64,000 nt of DNA from Sympetrum striolatum (GCA_947579665.1 OX388343.1:93848254-93912253); one strand, 5' to 3'; shown: positions 26,101 to 41,040, counted from the stretch's first letter. Translations and numbers: made by a program. Notes: a model not told the origin generated them from the sequence alone.

Positions 26101-29100
26101 TCTTAGTATACATTTTGTTGCATTTATCTTTATATAAATTATATCTTATAGGCACAATCTTACGATTATATTGTCTGAAACTCTTCCTAGTAATGTTGAT
26201 CTCGAGGAATTTATCCTCGTTTTTTTATCTTCAATTCCTTTTCCTCTTTAGTTTCTTTTATGCATTTATTATTATATAAATTTTACTTTCAATTTATTTC
26301 TTTCAAACTAATATCTTTGAATTTGGCCACACTATCACTCTTTTTGTCATCCGCCAATTTTCACTCATGAATATTTTTGTGACTCGTCATAAGAATAAAT
26401 GAATTAATATAAAAGTTTGTTGAAATTCGGTTGTTATTGATTAGAACTCCTGAAACTGCAGACTTTCATACTCACTTTTCAAGTAATAGTAAATCTTTGA
26501 ATCCTTCCCTTCGTTACTGTTCTACTATCGTAATTCCTGTTGTTCAATCCCTGTGTGTTTGAAGCTTCGATAACCGCATGCCTTAATACTAATTTTTGCT
26601 ATAATATGATAAACATCTCTTATTGATTTTGGAAATATTATTTTCCTTTGAAGCAGCGCGGTTACTGTTTTGAAATCATTGCTTAGCTCATGAGGTTTAC
26701 CTGTTTTTAATAACGTTTGTTCATTTATTTCTAGTCATCATATATTGAAAACATGTTCCTACTTTTAGGTTATGAAAATCATTTTAAAGTAAATAGAAGA
26801 AAATATGGCATACTGGGGGTGAAAACAAGACACTGAAAAACGTGACATAGAGAAAGCATTGGAGAATAAGATTGGCCAAAAGTGGAAGGGAAAAAAGTGA
26901 TTGAGCTGTTAAATGGTCCGTATTCCAAAAAGAAGTATATATGTACGTTTCCTTGATTTTTGCGGAAGAGATCATTGGTTTCAACGGAAATTCAATGATT
27001 CGGAAGAGCGAACAAAACTTTAAAGAATTTCACTCTCGTCATTCTACTTCAAGGCGCCAGTAGAGTTAATAAAAAGATATGATTCTATTTTAGTATTGGA
27101 TTTCAATAATGATATTTCATTTACCTGTACTGACAGGATTTACATATTTCCGTTTAAAACAGAATGCATTCTTCTAACTTTAATTTCATTAGTAATTTTC
27201 TTTTCATATTGGAGTTATATCGATTTTGCAAACGCTAAGGTCTACAATCTGGTATGTGCTATGGTTTACATTTATATCTTTGGGCTATTTCGCAATTAGC
27301 GTGTTGCAATATGAATTTAAGACTTGTATACGCGGAAATGTGCGAATCTACGAATGCTTTATTTCTACCTTCTTGATAATTTCCTTAATTTTCATTGTGC
27401 ATTTTTTATGAGGATGATTTTCATTGTTAGTGCTCTCAATAAGTTATAATATGCGACTTTATAGTTTCTTCATTGAATTAATTTCAGGGAATTTTGTTTC
27501 GAACTGCTCGCTTACTTCACGTATGTAGCTGACTATACAGGCTTCAGTAGTTATCCGTATTCCAGAAGTAATCTGTGTTCATCGTAAAGATGAATTATTT
27601 AATGGAAAATTAGTAGCCTAGTTGCAGCATTGAGTATTTATAGGCATTTTTCGTGTTAAAATTATATTTTTATTCATAGTTACTATTTCCATTACATTTC
27701 GTTTAGGTTTACAGAGTCATTATGTGCCACTAGTGAAAGACTATTATTTGATCACTTATCTAGGTTTATCACAATATTTATTTTCAAAAACAGTCCGTTT
27801 ATGATGTGGCACTTGAAGAATACACTGTCTATTTTGTAATAAACTGAAATATAGGAATTGGGAATGGGAATGGGAATGATTTTATGAAATTCGGTATTGA
27901 AAATCAATGTATTGTATGCATACAAATGAAAGTAATGAGTCAACTATTTGTTTTTCATAAACATCTCGAATAAACTCTTTCCACCCAGTTAAACTAACGA
28001 AACTTTTGTTAAAGTAACCTCATTCATATTTCGTTGTCGGAAGTTGTCCAAATACTGCTTTGCGGTACAAATTTCATTTCTTTCGGTTTACAAATTTCAT
28101 TTCTTCCGTATCATTTTTCAAATTCAGTATAACATTCTGAAATATCACTGTTTTCGGAGACAACGTATCAAAGATAAAAGATGTGGGGTACTATCACCAG
28201 ATTCGTTGTGAAGGAATTATTGTTACGATCTGACTGTAAAGTATTCAGGCGGTTGGTGCCTCACCTTCTCTGACATAAGCTACTTAGAGCTTGCAGATAG
28301 GAATGAGGTGCACTAGGCAGGATGAGGAGTGAGGTAGTTTGGCCTTCCTCACTTGAGGCAGAATGCTATAAGTGGAACATGCCCTTGCAAGTGAAGCCCA
28401 ATGACTCTACGAATAACACTTTTTTTGTCCGTCCATTAAGAGAGACCTTGGTCAGTGCAATTATCCACTCATACCTCAGTAGCTTCCATTTCATCACAAC
28501 CATGATCAATATTATGACAAAAGTAAATGAATGATACATTTTTCTCTATCCTGGACCGAATGAAAAATGAATATATTCATTTCCTCAGAATATGGTATCA
28601 CGATCATTTTGACGTTAGAGACGGAATGACAAGAATAAATTGATTTGGCACATCTCGTACTTGTGCGTTTAGCTCAATCGGGAATTTTAAACTGAACTGA
28701 GGTACTCAGGAATGCAATAAAACTAGCGTCTCAAGTGGTATTGAAAATCAATTGTTACGATGTGCAACTATTATGCCGATGTCTGTAGATTGGTTTCACT
28801 TCCGAGGGAGGAATTATTGCGGTAACGTGCAACTTGTGAGGATTCATTCGATGTGATATGAAACGGAAGTAAGCAGGAAAGTAAAACTCTTCTCAATGAT
28901 GGGGACATTGCTCGTTGCAAGCGAATCCCTCCCGTTTCCTCTCCCTCTCGCTTTGTCATTTTCTGCTCCCTTGCCGACGGGTCTCTGCCGCAGTGCCCTC
29001 CGAGAGAAAATCACTGCCATCTCTCGGTGAAAAGACAACTTAAGAGACATGTCGTAATGGGATGTAGTTGTTTCTCGAAATTCAGTGCGGAGAAATTGAA

Positions 29101-31712
29101 ATTAACTCACCGAAATCCATTCCTTTAATGCATCCTCGACTATGCAATGCGACAATCGTAAAGTTGAAGCGAATAGGGTTTTAATAAAGTGACATTACAA
29201 GCATTCTGTAATTTATTTCTTCCAGTAGTTCTAGGATTGACACTTTTAATGCTACAACGCAAATACGGATGCATTTCTTCAGTGATATTTGTCCGCATTT
29301 TCGTTTCAAATTAATTTCAACCAATGGTAACAAAAGAATCATTGATTTTCTTCAGGCATATCCTTAAATTATGTGATTTGGATTTATATTGCAATATAAC
29401 AAATGCTCCAATGAATGGTCGGCCTATTCATGTTGATAACCTCGTCATAGTTCTTTCAATGGTCTTTCTTCAGTTTCAGCTGTTCAGAAGAAAACTGTCT
29501 GCTGCAACTAATTTTCTGTGGTTATCATACGATAAAATACGTAATAGATTTTCCATAAAGCTAAACAACTATTGTGGAACAATTACACGTCATCTTTTTT
29601 TCAGCAATAAATGCACATTCAGGTTCAACAAAAAAATTCACATAAAGCATTCAGTAAAATAAAACGATGTGCCATAATAAGTGCACGAGTTTTTATTTAT
29701 TATAGCATCTTACAGTGGGTCCATGTGCCCTAAAATTCCCTATTCAACGCCAACTCGTTATCTTATCTAACATCTTCTGCCTTGTTTTTTCCTCTGTGAC
29801 ATAATAACTTGGACGAATACATCATTTTGTGAAAGCCTACATTCATCTTGATTTAAAACAGCTTTTTAGAAAAAAATTACAGGAAAATTGTCAATAGAAT
29901 AGTTCAAATTATTTATTTTACCCATGGTAATAGGTAAAATAAGCCATGACTTTTCATGTGGAATCTTTTGATTTTCAGTCATAAACTATACTAGAAGGTA
30001 TGATATTCATCAAAATAACGAAATTTGTATTCTGATGTAGAATACAATATCCATTTAATGGATAAAAGGATGACTCTTTGGATTTTCATCATTTTAGCAT
30101 ATCATTCCAAAGTCCATTTCAATCAAATACGAGACTTTCTCTGTTCTTTAACCACATTCAATCCTTAATTAATTGTTTAGGAATTAGTCAAAACAACATG
30201 TGGAGCTAAGCAGAAATATTTTTAGAGCATTGCTAATATATTGCAAATAAGGTTTAAGGTATTTTAGTTATCGTGATTTTTTTGGATCTGCTTGCAAAGA
30301 ATTTTGCTCGAAAGCAGATTTAAAAATAAAATAAAATGAACTTAGTTCGGAAATATAAAAATGACTACTTGTGAAGACATCATCCTTAAGGTCAATTTAA
30401 ACCTTGTTCCCTCCATCATAAGCTATCAAAAGTCCATTGGACGGAGTAAAGCTTACTTATTAAGCTTATACAGTAGATTAAGGCATTTTGCCCATGCTTT
30501 TCTCACTGAGCCAGAATGGTATGATAGGAAAATCCTCGCAGGAACAGCACAGTGACTCAATTGATTGGACTTTTCATTTCCCTCATGAAAGAGCGAACAA
30601 AATGAATTTATGCCTCAGTGGTTTTCAAACTATCGCATCCATGAACAGGTAAATAAGACAGTGGTAAATAAAGGATATATTTTCCACTACCCTGTACAAA
30701 ATGATAAATCATATATCTTTTAATTGAGGTAAGTTAGCAGTAGCAGATATTTTGAAATGTATTCATACCATGTAATCATAATAGTCTCAGTAAACTTTTT
30801 ATAAAGATATGCTGTAAATTAAACGAGTTTTATCCATAAAATTCAATTCTGAGAACAAAAGAACGCGTTATATGAGAACCGAGATAGTCTTGTGATAGAG
30901 CTCATAACCTCCTTTGCTTTCATCTGGTTGGCGCAATATGAGTACGAATTGGTGATCAAAATGGGAAAACTCGCTGAGCAAGAAAGGGAATGATTATAAA
31001 CGAATATTACCTGCGGATTTCCTAATTCCGCTTATTCGTATGCACGTTCTTGAGCCTGGTTACATCGAAATTACGGGGATGCTTGAGTAGTCACTTATTC
31101 GAAGCATTTAAGAGGACTAGCTTAACGATCACTTAGTGATCACGAGGTAATTCGAGTCCTTGATTACTCAATTCCAGAATCACTTTCCCTCGAGTCATTA
31201 TTGAGAAATAATTTAACGATTCTCCGCTGGTGAACCGTGGGAGACATTAGCTGATAGACTGAATGGTAAATGAAAACTCCACTTTTCGAAATACTGAATG
31301 AGATATTTCCTCATCTCCTTACTTCAAAACTTAATATCAATAGTTTTATGTGAGTATATATTATTTGACAAAAGAAGGGAAATTGAATTATTTTGGACGA
31401 GAAATCCTCCTATTTTCTATTTGCACGTTCGGAAGTTAACTTTCAACGTTATCAATAATGACTATTTAACTATGCTTTGTGTCAAATAAATAGCTATCTC
31501 CGCGTTGTTACATAGATTATCTATAGCCTTCTTAAAAATTCAACCAATCGCATTAGTATGGTAATTTTTATTTTTATTTCCCCTTCAACGCGCAGTTCAG
31601 CTACTAGTATGCTAATACATGCAGAGCAGTAGTACAGTAGTAAAGAATTCTTTTGTAGTACATGACAAAGGACGCTTTGAAACCGTGCGTAGAGTAGCTT
31701 TAGACTCCTGAA

Positions 31713-31714
<2 letters not shown>
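23161..31714. other. Non-coding stretch, nothing recognised
   Basis: Very AT-rich. Open frames are short and low in complexity, with no domain. No transposon ends or RNA genes were recognised. Probable intergenic DNA between the ems-type gene and the SIDT gene. Confidence 0.4.
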
Positions 31715-31785
<71 letters not shown>

Positions 31786-31787
31786 TA
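31715..31787. repeat. (AT)n microsatellite
   Basis: About 31 uninterrupted AT units (31715-31776), then a short degenerate ATTATATATATTA tail. Confidence 0.98.
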
Positions 31788-32921
31788 GGATATAAACCTT
31801 CAGTTTAGAAAACCTGTTTCAAATAAGGAAACTTTTGTTTCATTCTTATTCCTGGGGTAGTAATAAAACTTGTTTCTTCTTTCAAAATTAAGACAAGTAG
31901 TGTTTCTAAGAACGAATGCCATCGGTGAATTCTTCTTTTCTCTCATCTAATCATACTTGAATATGCAAGCAATTACTTCAATTTACAATTCCACCTCCTT
32001 CAGAGTAAATACATGATGACACGCTGATTGAAAATTATACTTAAAATCTAAGAGGATCCCCAGGACAGGAATATTTTTGAGAAGTCTCGATTTTAATAAA
32101 TCATCACCTTAGCGTTGTAAAAAAAGGTGTCAATCACTTTAGATTTATTTGCGCCCCTTTTCAAGAGAACGTTCCTTTGAATTCAAATGATTATTTTTTA
32201 ATTATAGATCTTTGAAGTTGATAATTGTAGGCTGTACTTCGTGAGACGCCATTATAACTAGTAAAGAAAACTAAACTGTGTAAGTTTCTCAATATGCCTT
32301 ATTTGCCCAAACCAATCGGAAGTTTAACATATTGTGGAACTTACAAAGTTTAATTTTCTTTAATAATTACTTACTTTACTATTTACTAATTGATCTTTGA
32401 TTCTTCATGCGCACCAAAATTGTCGTTTGTTGGTAACCATGAGAATTACTTGGGAATGAACCCCAAAACGAATTATGCAGTAAGCGTAGTACTGATACTT
32501 TAGTTCCCGATAATTTCATAGAAATATTTGTTAATTCACTTCAACAACTTTCATTTTTATAAGAGTCTTGAGACAACTCATTTGGAAACGAATAAAAGTA
32601 TTATTCTTGATGTAATTATTGAATGTGTTCATCTACAGGTTTTTTTATTGTACAGGTTATTGATAAGGCAATAATAATGTGTAACTTCAGCGTAGAAAAT
32701 GAGAAACGTTCATTTTGTTAGCTGTAATTGCCATGAAGAAGACTCGATGTGTTAGCTTCCAAGAAGCTTGTCGTTTAGTTCTTAAGGACGTCAAATTCTC
32801 AAGGAGAAATATTTTCATGTTCACATAACAAAGTGACCTATATTACACCAAGTACAAAATTTTATCACTTGATTGAAAGAGAATGAGTTTTTAATTATTA
32901 CTATTATAATTAATTAATAGT
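31788..32921. other. Non-coding stretch, nothing recognised
   Basis: AT-rich DNA without recognisable exon or repeat. Confidence 0.4.
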
Positions 32922-33005
32922 GCTCCCGGATAGCCGTGTTTGTGAAAGCGGTTCCGGGTTCGATTCCCGGTAGGAGCCCATGTACGAAACGGGCTAAAAT
33001 GTCAA
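32922..33005 (+). mobile_element. tRNA-derived SINE fragment
   Basis: Contains a tRNA T-arm (ccgggttcgattcccgg, RNA polymerase III B box) and a start and end that could pair like an acceptor stem (gctcccg and taggagc). The middle is too short for a functional cloverleaf. It is followed by gagcccatgtacgaaac, a tail shared with the minus-strand copies at 43401-43500 and 55496-55590. The shared non-tRNA tail shows a dispersed SINE family rather than a tRNA gene. Confidence 0.7.
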
Positions 33006-36000
33006 ATCACTTTCAACAGTACTATTACTACAATTAATGAAAAACGTATCCTTTTTTTATACCTAACGCGCAACATGAATTTGAAAACTTTTGATTGTGA
33101 AGCTGCAAAAGTACGGTAAAATAATGCAGCAAAATAAGGAAGCGAAGCCATTGTATGAGAGAAGTAAGTAATTGCAATCCTTGACAGAATCGCATTTACA
33201 AGATAAATATTCCAGCATTACATGGAAAACGTATGTTAATTGATTCAGAATATTCACTTGAAAGTCTAATTGAAGTTTACTCGAGGGTAATTACAGGCTG
33301 TTCCGTCTCGGATGGGGAAACTCTCGGGGAATCACGATTTCCAAAGAAATAAGCCGCGTCACAATTCGGTGGAATGAAGGCGTGAAATTCCCTTGTTCGG
33401 TAACCGGAGAAGTCAATTATCGATGCTTTACCGGAACAGGGCATTTGATTTAATAGATACGTTAGAGTTTGGAAAAGAATCCGTTATTTCGATCCAACCC
33501 TTGATCCACGCATGCGCAATCGTGTTTATACCGCGTAATCACTGCCTCTGGTCACGATCTAATCTCGGTGAATCATAGTGCATTACGTGAGCGACGTAGC
33601 AACAGCTGCATTCGTTCCAGGATGCATCACTAACGCACAATTAAAGCAGGGAAGCGGAGTATTTAAGCTGCTGTATCGCATTATCGCAGCGATAATTCCG
33701 TATTTTTAGACATTCCCGGATACGAGTCGTATAATATGGGGAGGGAGGGATACGATCTCATAGCAGCGGCGTTTTTTGGATTAATGCACATTAAATACCA
33801 CAAGATTCACTTTTAAAGGTATTACGGAGTATCATAAAGTGATATTAAAACATCAATGGTAATTCTAAATATTCAACATTCATTCATAAGTTCATGTTCA
33901 ATCAAAAATCCCTATTAATCGCCATCTCCTTCATATCCTTATATTTAACCCCACCCCTTATCTCATCCAACAACTTTTGTCTCTGTCTTCCCCTCTGTTT
34001 TTCCCCTGAATCCTACCCTCATTTACAACCTATACCAATCCCTCTACCCTCAATATTTGGCCCACCCATTTCTTCTGACGATGCTTAATCACGTCAATTA
34101 AAGCCCTCTCCTCCCATACCATCTCTAACACTTCCAACAAAGTCTCTCAAAAGCCAAACTCAAAATTGTAAATAAAAATATATTTTTACCACCGGAGGAG
34201 ATCTAGACACTTCGCTATTGGTTTTAGTTAAGTTTGCACCTTAAATGCTAATCTTGGAGTAACGAAAATATTAATATTCTCTACAGTTCCCTAAAGTTTA
34301 CTGATAAAGTGCCATATTTTTCTGAAAACTGTACATATATAATGTAATTTTAGTATCCGTCTCCAATATTTTTTTAGTTTTAGTTCCTTGTTATGTCCTA
34401 AGCAAACTGCAAGATTGTCTGAATTAGGGTTGGGGGGCGAAGGCACTGCATCTGCCGTTCCAATTATCTCAAGAAAGGCGACTGTTTGTGAATGACAAGT
34501 AGCCAAATCATTCGAGTGTAAAGAAAATTAATGAAGATTTCTGTTTTCTCCATCCAGTATTTGCCTACTGTTATTCTTGATGGTAAATCTCAGTGATTTC
34601 CAAAGTGACAATTGCGCCCCCCCTAGGGGCTGCTGTAGTAATCTAAGGGAGCGTTGGATGCTAAAGTATTTTTTTTCCATTTCATCGAATTGCCATTTTT
34701 ACCCAATTTCACTGGGCTATATGCAGTTATTAAACATCAGATGCAATGATTTGGTGGACGGTTTAAACATTGTAGCTTTTATTTTGCTTTTTATCATTAT
34801 TTGGATTTGGTATCACAGAAAATATTTTTTATAAACTCGGTTGGGGCGGTATTATTTGAAATAGGAGGCGGTAGCATGAAAACGTTTTGAAGGCACTGGT
34901 GTATCGTTATTGTTATTTTCATTCGGAGCTCTGACGATCATTAAATCTGAAAATTTCCTGCTTTCTTTATAATTTACCATTACACATTCGTCTCTGTTCG
35001 TACCAATTCTTCCATATAACCATCTCCCTGTATCAAACATTGTCTCCCGGGGCTACTTGTATTTGTTTATTTAATCTTGGTGTAATTTATCTCAACTAGT
35101 TTGCGGTAGTATTCTCAGTTTGTGCTTCTCCGCTTCGGCAATCTTACTTATCCTATTTTTTTATTAGATAGATGAAGCCAAAAGAAATTCCTAGCAAAAT
35201 ATAATGATCTCAGCTGTGCTGTTAATATCTAATTAATTAAGATTTTATATTTTAAATATTTTATTTTAATAAATGAAAAATAATTTTAAATTAAATTCAG
35301 TCTGAAAGACGAATTTTACGATGTATTTTCTTCCATCTCTAATCTCATAGTATTATGGATTGAGATATTGAACTATTTATTCATACATTTGTTTAATAAG
35401 TTCGTGTTTTCAATTACACATCGGATTTTATAAGGAAGCCGAGATTTATGTATCATTAACAAGAGTTAAAAAAAAATAAATTTATAATTTACGCAATGTA
35501 CAAACAAAATAAAAACACTTATTGATGAAATATTTTATCATACATTATCACAAATCACATGATTTTCAACACCTCTTAATTTTACATGTGAAGGAATATT
35601 TAATCAAGAAATCACGAAGATGCTAATGAATTGTGACACATATATTCATCCGTAGTTTCTTTATCAGAAGCAAAAAAGCTAATTCGAATTTCAAACAGAA
35701 TTAAAATATTTTGAAGCGGTACTGTTTCGTTACTGTTTTTTTTAATCCTGGCCGCCGGTCAATCAAATTTTCCGGGTGATATTTGAAATATAATAAAGTG
35801 ATAATTCTTAGAGATGCATTTAAATACAAATATCACTTGTCCTGTCTGAGAGTAGTATTCACCTGAGAAATTAGAAGTCTCAAATGAATAATATCGGAAG
35901 ATGGTTGAAATAACGGTTCGCATAAGAAGTAAAATTTTAACAGTAAACGTAGCAAAAATACTCATTCTTTATGTTATATATTTTGATGTTCCTTAAAGTA

Positions 36001-37071
36001 GATTTAATCTTCATCTTTGCCATATCTGCGGTATATTTCGTACAAATGCAATGTCACAAAAAATTGCCGATGGCCATGAAATCATGCTACTGCCCATCAT
36101 TTGAATTTGGGGACCGAACATAGCTGACATCAACATATTACATTCCAGACGTTTCCATTCTATCTCTCACAGAAATCGCATCTTTCTCCCTCTTGTGATT
36201 TGCATAGGGCAACCTTCGCTTATCTAGAAGACGTGCTTATCAGAAACGGTAATGCCGGGGAAATTCGCATTCTTACGAAGATGCGATCCACACGTTGGCC
36301 TTAAGACAATGGATAATTTACTAAACCGTGAGATGAATCTGTTTGACGCTTTCCTATCTGAGACTAAAACTGCAGCACATTGACGCTAAGTAATTCTTAA
36401 ATTTTTAATGTAATGATCTAAGAAGTCTACGAGATAAAGCATCTCTTGAGTACAAATTTTATTTTTCCAGAATGAAAAGGCCCCATAGAAAAGAATGGAG
36501 TTAAAAATTTTCACAGATTCTTACTCCATCATTAGAAAAAAATAAAAATATGGAAGAAGTCTCTGATATCAGATCGAATTCACGTAATTAATTCACTGAA
36601 AGAGTAATAGTTTATTCTAGAATTCCATCTAAAAGAATATAACGGTGCATTAAACTATATAAATAGCTAAAACTTTATTGATAATGTGAGCAGTAATCGA
36701 AATACAGGTAAAAATTAATCGTTATCAATAATGACAATCATCTTACATTCTGCTCATACTCTTAAAACCCCATGATCATTCCCGAATTTTAAACATATGT
36801 ATACTCTCTGTGAAATATAATGTAGAAACGAATCAGGCCTGAGAAGGACGAATAACAACAGGTTTTCTTTATAAATTCCGAGATTTTTCATATGGTTTTT
36901 CATTGGCAATTCAATCACACCGAATATAATGCAGGTACAAGTAAAGAAACTCTTTTATTGATCTTTTTTCTTAGGTTATGTTTATTTACTGATTGTATAT
37001 CATATGTAAAGAAAGAAAATTTTGAGCACTGCTGTTAAAGAATTAGAGGTTTAAAACCTCCAATAGCCGTC
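33006..37071. other. Non-coding stretch, nothing recognised
   Basis: AT-rich DNA. Short open frames only, no domain or element ends seen. Confidence 0.4.
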
Positions 37072-37174
37072 TTTGTCGGCGTTCCTCGTCTCATTCACCT
37101 GTATTAGGGAAAAGTGCGGTGTCCTTTCCTCTTTTCTCCTAATACCGGTGAATGAAACGAGGAACGCCGACAAA
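37072..37174. repeat. Near-perfect 37-nt inverted repeat with 29-nt loop
   Basis: Arms 37072-37108 and 37138-37174 are reverse complements with two mismatches. The arm reads tttgtcggcgttcctcgt and continues to tattagg. The arms are GC-richer than the surroundings. A snapback MITE is most likely. A structured RNA precursor is possible but unsupported. Confidence 0.8.
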
Positions 37175-40100
37175 ACGCCTGTTATGTATATCGTATATTG
37201 CAGATAAATATACTTCACCTTAAATCTCTTACATTCATTTGTGTTCTACCTTTTTAATGTAAATTACGACATTTTTATAACAACTTATATTTGAGTTTAG
37301 ATCTCGCTGAAATGTGTATGCAGTGGCTGCAGGTGTATTCCATCTATAATTTCTCTATCGCAGGTGAAAATAGATATTAATCTCCTTACATACGACATCA
37401 TTTACTTCTTCTTCCGATCCTCGGAGAAACTCATCGCACGATCGTCATTCAGTTGACAAAGTAGTTACTAGGAAACAGGAGGTAACACCTTCATTATCCG
37501 CAAAGCATTCTAATGTTTCGAAACGACCCCTTTCGCCTCCTTTTAGGAATCTTAAACGTCGCCTAAAAGTGACGCAATTATATTCTCCGGGAGTAAATCG
37601 GCGGAATGAGGCGCCTCATTGCAGCCAACTGATCATGTATGTCTGGGATGTCGAAGAGATAATGGGAATCGATTGAGGAGTAAATCAACATGCAGACGGG
37701 CGTTTATCTGGAAGACATCAACACGCGAGCGGTTATCTCAGCAACACCTCGCGACGACTCGCTATCTCAATCATCAGCGAAATAGATTCCATTAGAGAGC
37801 CTGAAACATCTCCCATTGCTAAATATATTTCTCCAACCAAGGTTTTCTGCCAGTCTACTTAGTCCCTCCTTACCTCCCCAAGAAGAATTTGCTTACTTCG
37901 ATGAGAAACGCTTTCTTTGCTGCACCATCAAAATTTTCCTGTGCCTCACATCATCTTTTTTCACTATCATGCTTCCGTAATTATGGTATTTTTTATATGG
38001 TCGCATTTACTCAACATGCAAAACCATATGTACTTCAGTTTAAAATAAATTAATATTAATCAATGGGAAACAACTAAAGGTTAAACATTTACAAATATAC
38101 GATATTGACGATTTATATAACACAGAAAAAAATTCTGATCTAAGTTATGATCTGCAGCTTGCCAAGTTTTGCCAAGTTATTGGGAAATCTGTATGTAGTA
38201 TATTATCATGGCAAAAATTTTTATTTTAAGATTGTAACGACATTACATTTCATAATAATTTCAGTGAGTTGTTGCAGGAGATTAATGTTTTTCTTGTTAC
38301 ATGTCAAATGATACTTATATATAATGGAAAATCGATAGCTATTACTTATTTACTGAATAACTGTATGTATTTTCTGTATCTTAAGCAGTTATCAACAGTT
38401 AATACAGTATAAAATACATCTCACCAAAATAATATCCCTATGAATTATCCAACAATAAAACGTTTGGTCACGTGAAGTGTTGAGTCAATCTGATGACAAT
38501 AGGGAAATCATTTGTAGCTAACGTAACCAAATTAACCTCCACTCTTAATTCCAGCGATAAATTCATTCAATAAACGATATGTATGTTATACGTTAGATAA
38601 ATGTTAAGCATTATAAATTATGATTCGCTATCCCTTTTCCTGTAGATTTCGGACACAAATATATCTAAAAATACAATTCTCAGTCTCTGGCGATGTCTTG
38701 TGGAAATAATTCATGATGAAAATTTGCAATATGTACTTTTTCCACAGAATTTAATACGGTGGAAAAAGTACAAATTTTTATTTTTTATTATATCTAAAAA
38801 CCTTGATTACCATGTTAAAGAAATGTTATCAACAATTTACATTCATTGATTCTTTAAGTCGAAGACAGGGAAACCCTTTGTGCACATGTAATTAAACAAG
38901 TATTTTCCGAGTCTCATATTTATAAACAAATTTTGTTTAATGAAATAATTCATATCAAAAACACATTGAACGCGAAAGTTAATTACGCAATATCTTACAA
39001 CGGATTCAGTAGAAAGCTAATTGGAAAGGAATTCGATGCATGTAAGTTAAATGTGCTTCATTCGCACTTAAATTTCAATTTAAATTGTTAATTTAACAGA
39101 AAAATTTAATTTTCTCCAAAGCTGTTGCGTTGTTAGAGGAAGCATTATGTGTTACATTACGTTGTTTTAAAATTTTAGATCGCTACGGCAAAGGAAGTTA
39201 TGTTTGCTTCAAGTTGGACTCTGTTTGAAATCTCAGTTCATGTGTCTCATCCAAATCCTAGTTACTGATCCGACTCACGGAAAGGAAAGCGAGAGATTGC
39301 ACACCTCTTCCATCTATCGGGGAAGCTTTGAACTTTTGAAATCGAGGATCATAGTTATCTAAAGTCAAAAGGGCAATCTTTCGGAATTCGGATGTAGTTT
39401 AGATTTTAATACCTCTTACATCTATATAAGGAAGAGAATCAGCTGTTACAGACACAAGTATTTCCTTCTGTACTAACGTTTATCTAATTTCTAAGAAGTA
39501 AAAAAATCCGTTGCATATATTAGTGATGCCTGTAGTGCATATTTTATTTTACTGTCGATATTTTTTTCGAAACATATTTGATGAAATAAGATCAATTTTA
39601 TCTTCCTCCGAATATCAATATCTTTGCTAAAGTAATATTTTCATTAATATTAAAAATCATAATTTTCCGGTTTCGTTTTGGCGCAATACATAAATTAACT
39701 TTGGTTTGCAACGATGGTGAGAAGGATGAATAAGATTTAAATAAGCGATAGCCTCAGAACCGCCAGAGAACATGGAATATTTCCTGCTCCTTTTATGATT
39801 GCCTCCGTAGAATCATATTATCGTCATTGTGATGATGCATTGTTAGCGAAGAGCAATTTTGATTAGGTGTTGGGGTGGCGTTAATTATGGAATGGAAACT
39901 GTATTTGCGATTGTTCTTCAAAGTAAGTTCAATAACATCTTTATTAAAATATTTCTATGCTTTTTTGTGGTCATTATCGCACATCAGTTATGAAAATTTG
40001 GATCATATACCCTGGGTTTATAAATTTTAAAACATTTGTTACTGATTAGATGTATCTTTTATTCTTAAGTTTTATTTGAGAGGTTAAACGTTGAAGATAG

Positions 40101-40439
40101 TATTCATTTTATAAGTCCATATGCCCTATTGCTTGACTTTCGGTAGTATCCTGGAGTTTGAAGTTTAAATAAATCTATAACATGGCTCCCAGCATAATGC
40201 ATATGCATGGAGCTTAGATATATTATGTATCAGAGGTGCACAACTTACGGAACTCACTGCTCATTTATAAAAACTGGATTATGTAAAATTGAATTGTTAT
40301 AAATAAATGATCTACCAATCATGTTAATCCCCACTCATGCTTTAAAGAAGAATAATACACTGGATATTTGAGCCCTTAGCTACAGCCGTAACCATTGGCG
40401 GAACCACTGTATGATTAGAATTGTGCCGACTGTCTTGAG
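37175..40439. other. Non-coding stretch with one short hairpin
   Basis: AT-rich DNA with no exon. A 14-bp perfect inverted repeat (tgtactttttccac, with a 13-nt loop) sits at 38732-38772. Nothing else recognised. Confidence 0.4.
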
Positions 40440-40520
40440 CTGTTCACTGCATAGAGCGGAGATAGAACCCGCGACCATCTGTTTTTCGGCTACAACACGG
40501 CTAACTCGGTCTGCATACGT
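40440..40520 (-). mobile_element. tRNA-like SINE remnant
   Basis: Read on the minus strand, it has tRNA-like promoter blocks: ccgagttagccgtgttg (A-box-like) and, about 30 nt on, cgcgggttctatctccgctc (B-box-like, diverged from GGTTCGANTCC). It differs from the family at 32922. Degenerate. Confidence 0.45.
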
Positions 40521-40604
40521 ATATCAATTTAAATTGTTGAATATGGTGATGGGATTAATATGCTAAAATATTTTCTCAGCATGCCTTCTCCAAAGAACAC
40601 AAGA

Positions 40605-41040
40605 ACAACTAGAACACAAAATAGGTGAATACCAATCAGGTGAAATTTATGGGCGAAATTTCTGAACCCTTCCCGATCAAAACTGAAGTACGCCAAGGAG
40701 ACGGACTATCTCCACTCCTTTTCTACCTTGTTCTAAACAAAGTTATTATAGAGTGGAAGAAAGACGTGAAAAACCAAGGACACTGGAAACCTATACCACT
40801 CGGACTACCTAAAGACAACACAGAAATATCATGTCTAGCCTTAGCAGACGACCTAGCCATACTCACAGACAATAAAACGACAGCACCCAATTAGATAGAA
40901 GTCCTTAGAGAATGTGCAGAGAAAGTCGACATACAAATTTCCATCCAAAAGACTCAATTCCTCTGCTCAAAATTAAACATTCAAAAATTGAACACAAAAT
41001 ACGGTGCGATAAACAGAGGAGAAGAATTCACGGGGAAAGA
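40605..41040 (+). pseudogene. Non-LTR retrotransposon reverse transcriptase fragment
   Basis: The reading frame from about 40625 contains the reverse transcriptase core VRQGDGLSPLLFYLVLNKVI (domain 4/5) and, about 45 residues later, ALADDLAIL, corresponding to the catalytic F/Y-A-D-D motif with Leu in place of the aromatic residue. After an in-frame stop at 40893 the same frame continues with ECAEKVDIQISIQKTQFLC, typical of the segment after the ADD box. Upstream, LEHKIGEYQSG matches the start of an RT domain but joins directly to the QGD block, implying an internal deletion. No endonuclease or tail was found. A dead LINE fragment. Confidence 0.85.

Noticed and set aside
31715..31787. Regularly spaced repeat array of the CRISPR kind
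   Set aside because: It is a plain AT dinucleotide run with no spacers. No such array exists in this eukaryotic window.
32922..33005. A functional tRNA gene
   Set aside because: The T-arm is good but the D and anticodon arms cannot be formed in the available length, and the following tail is shared with dispersed copies.
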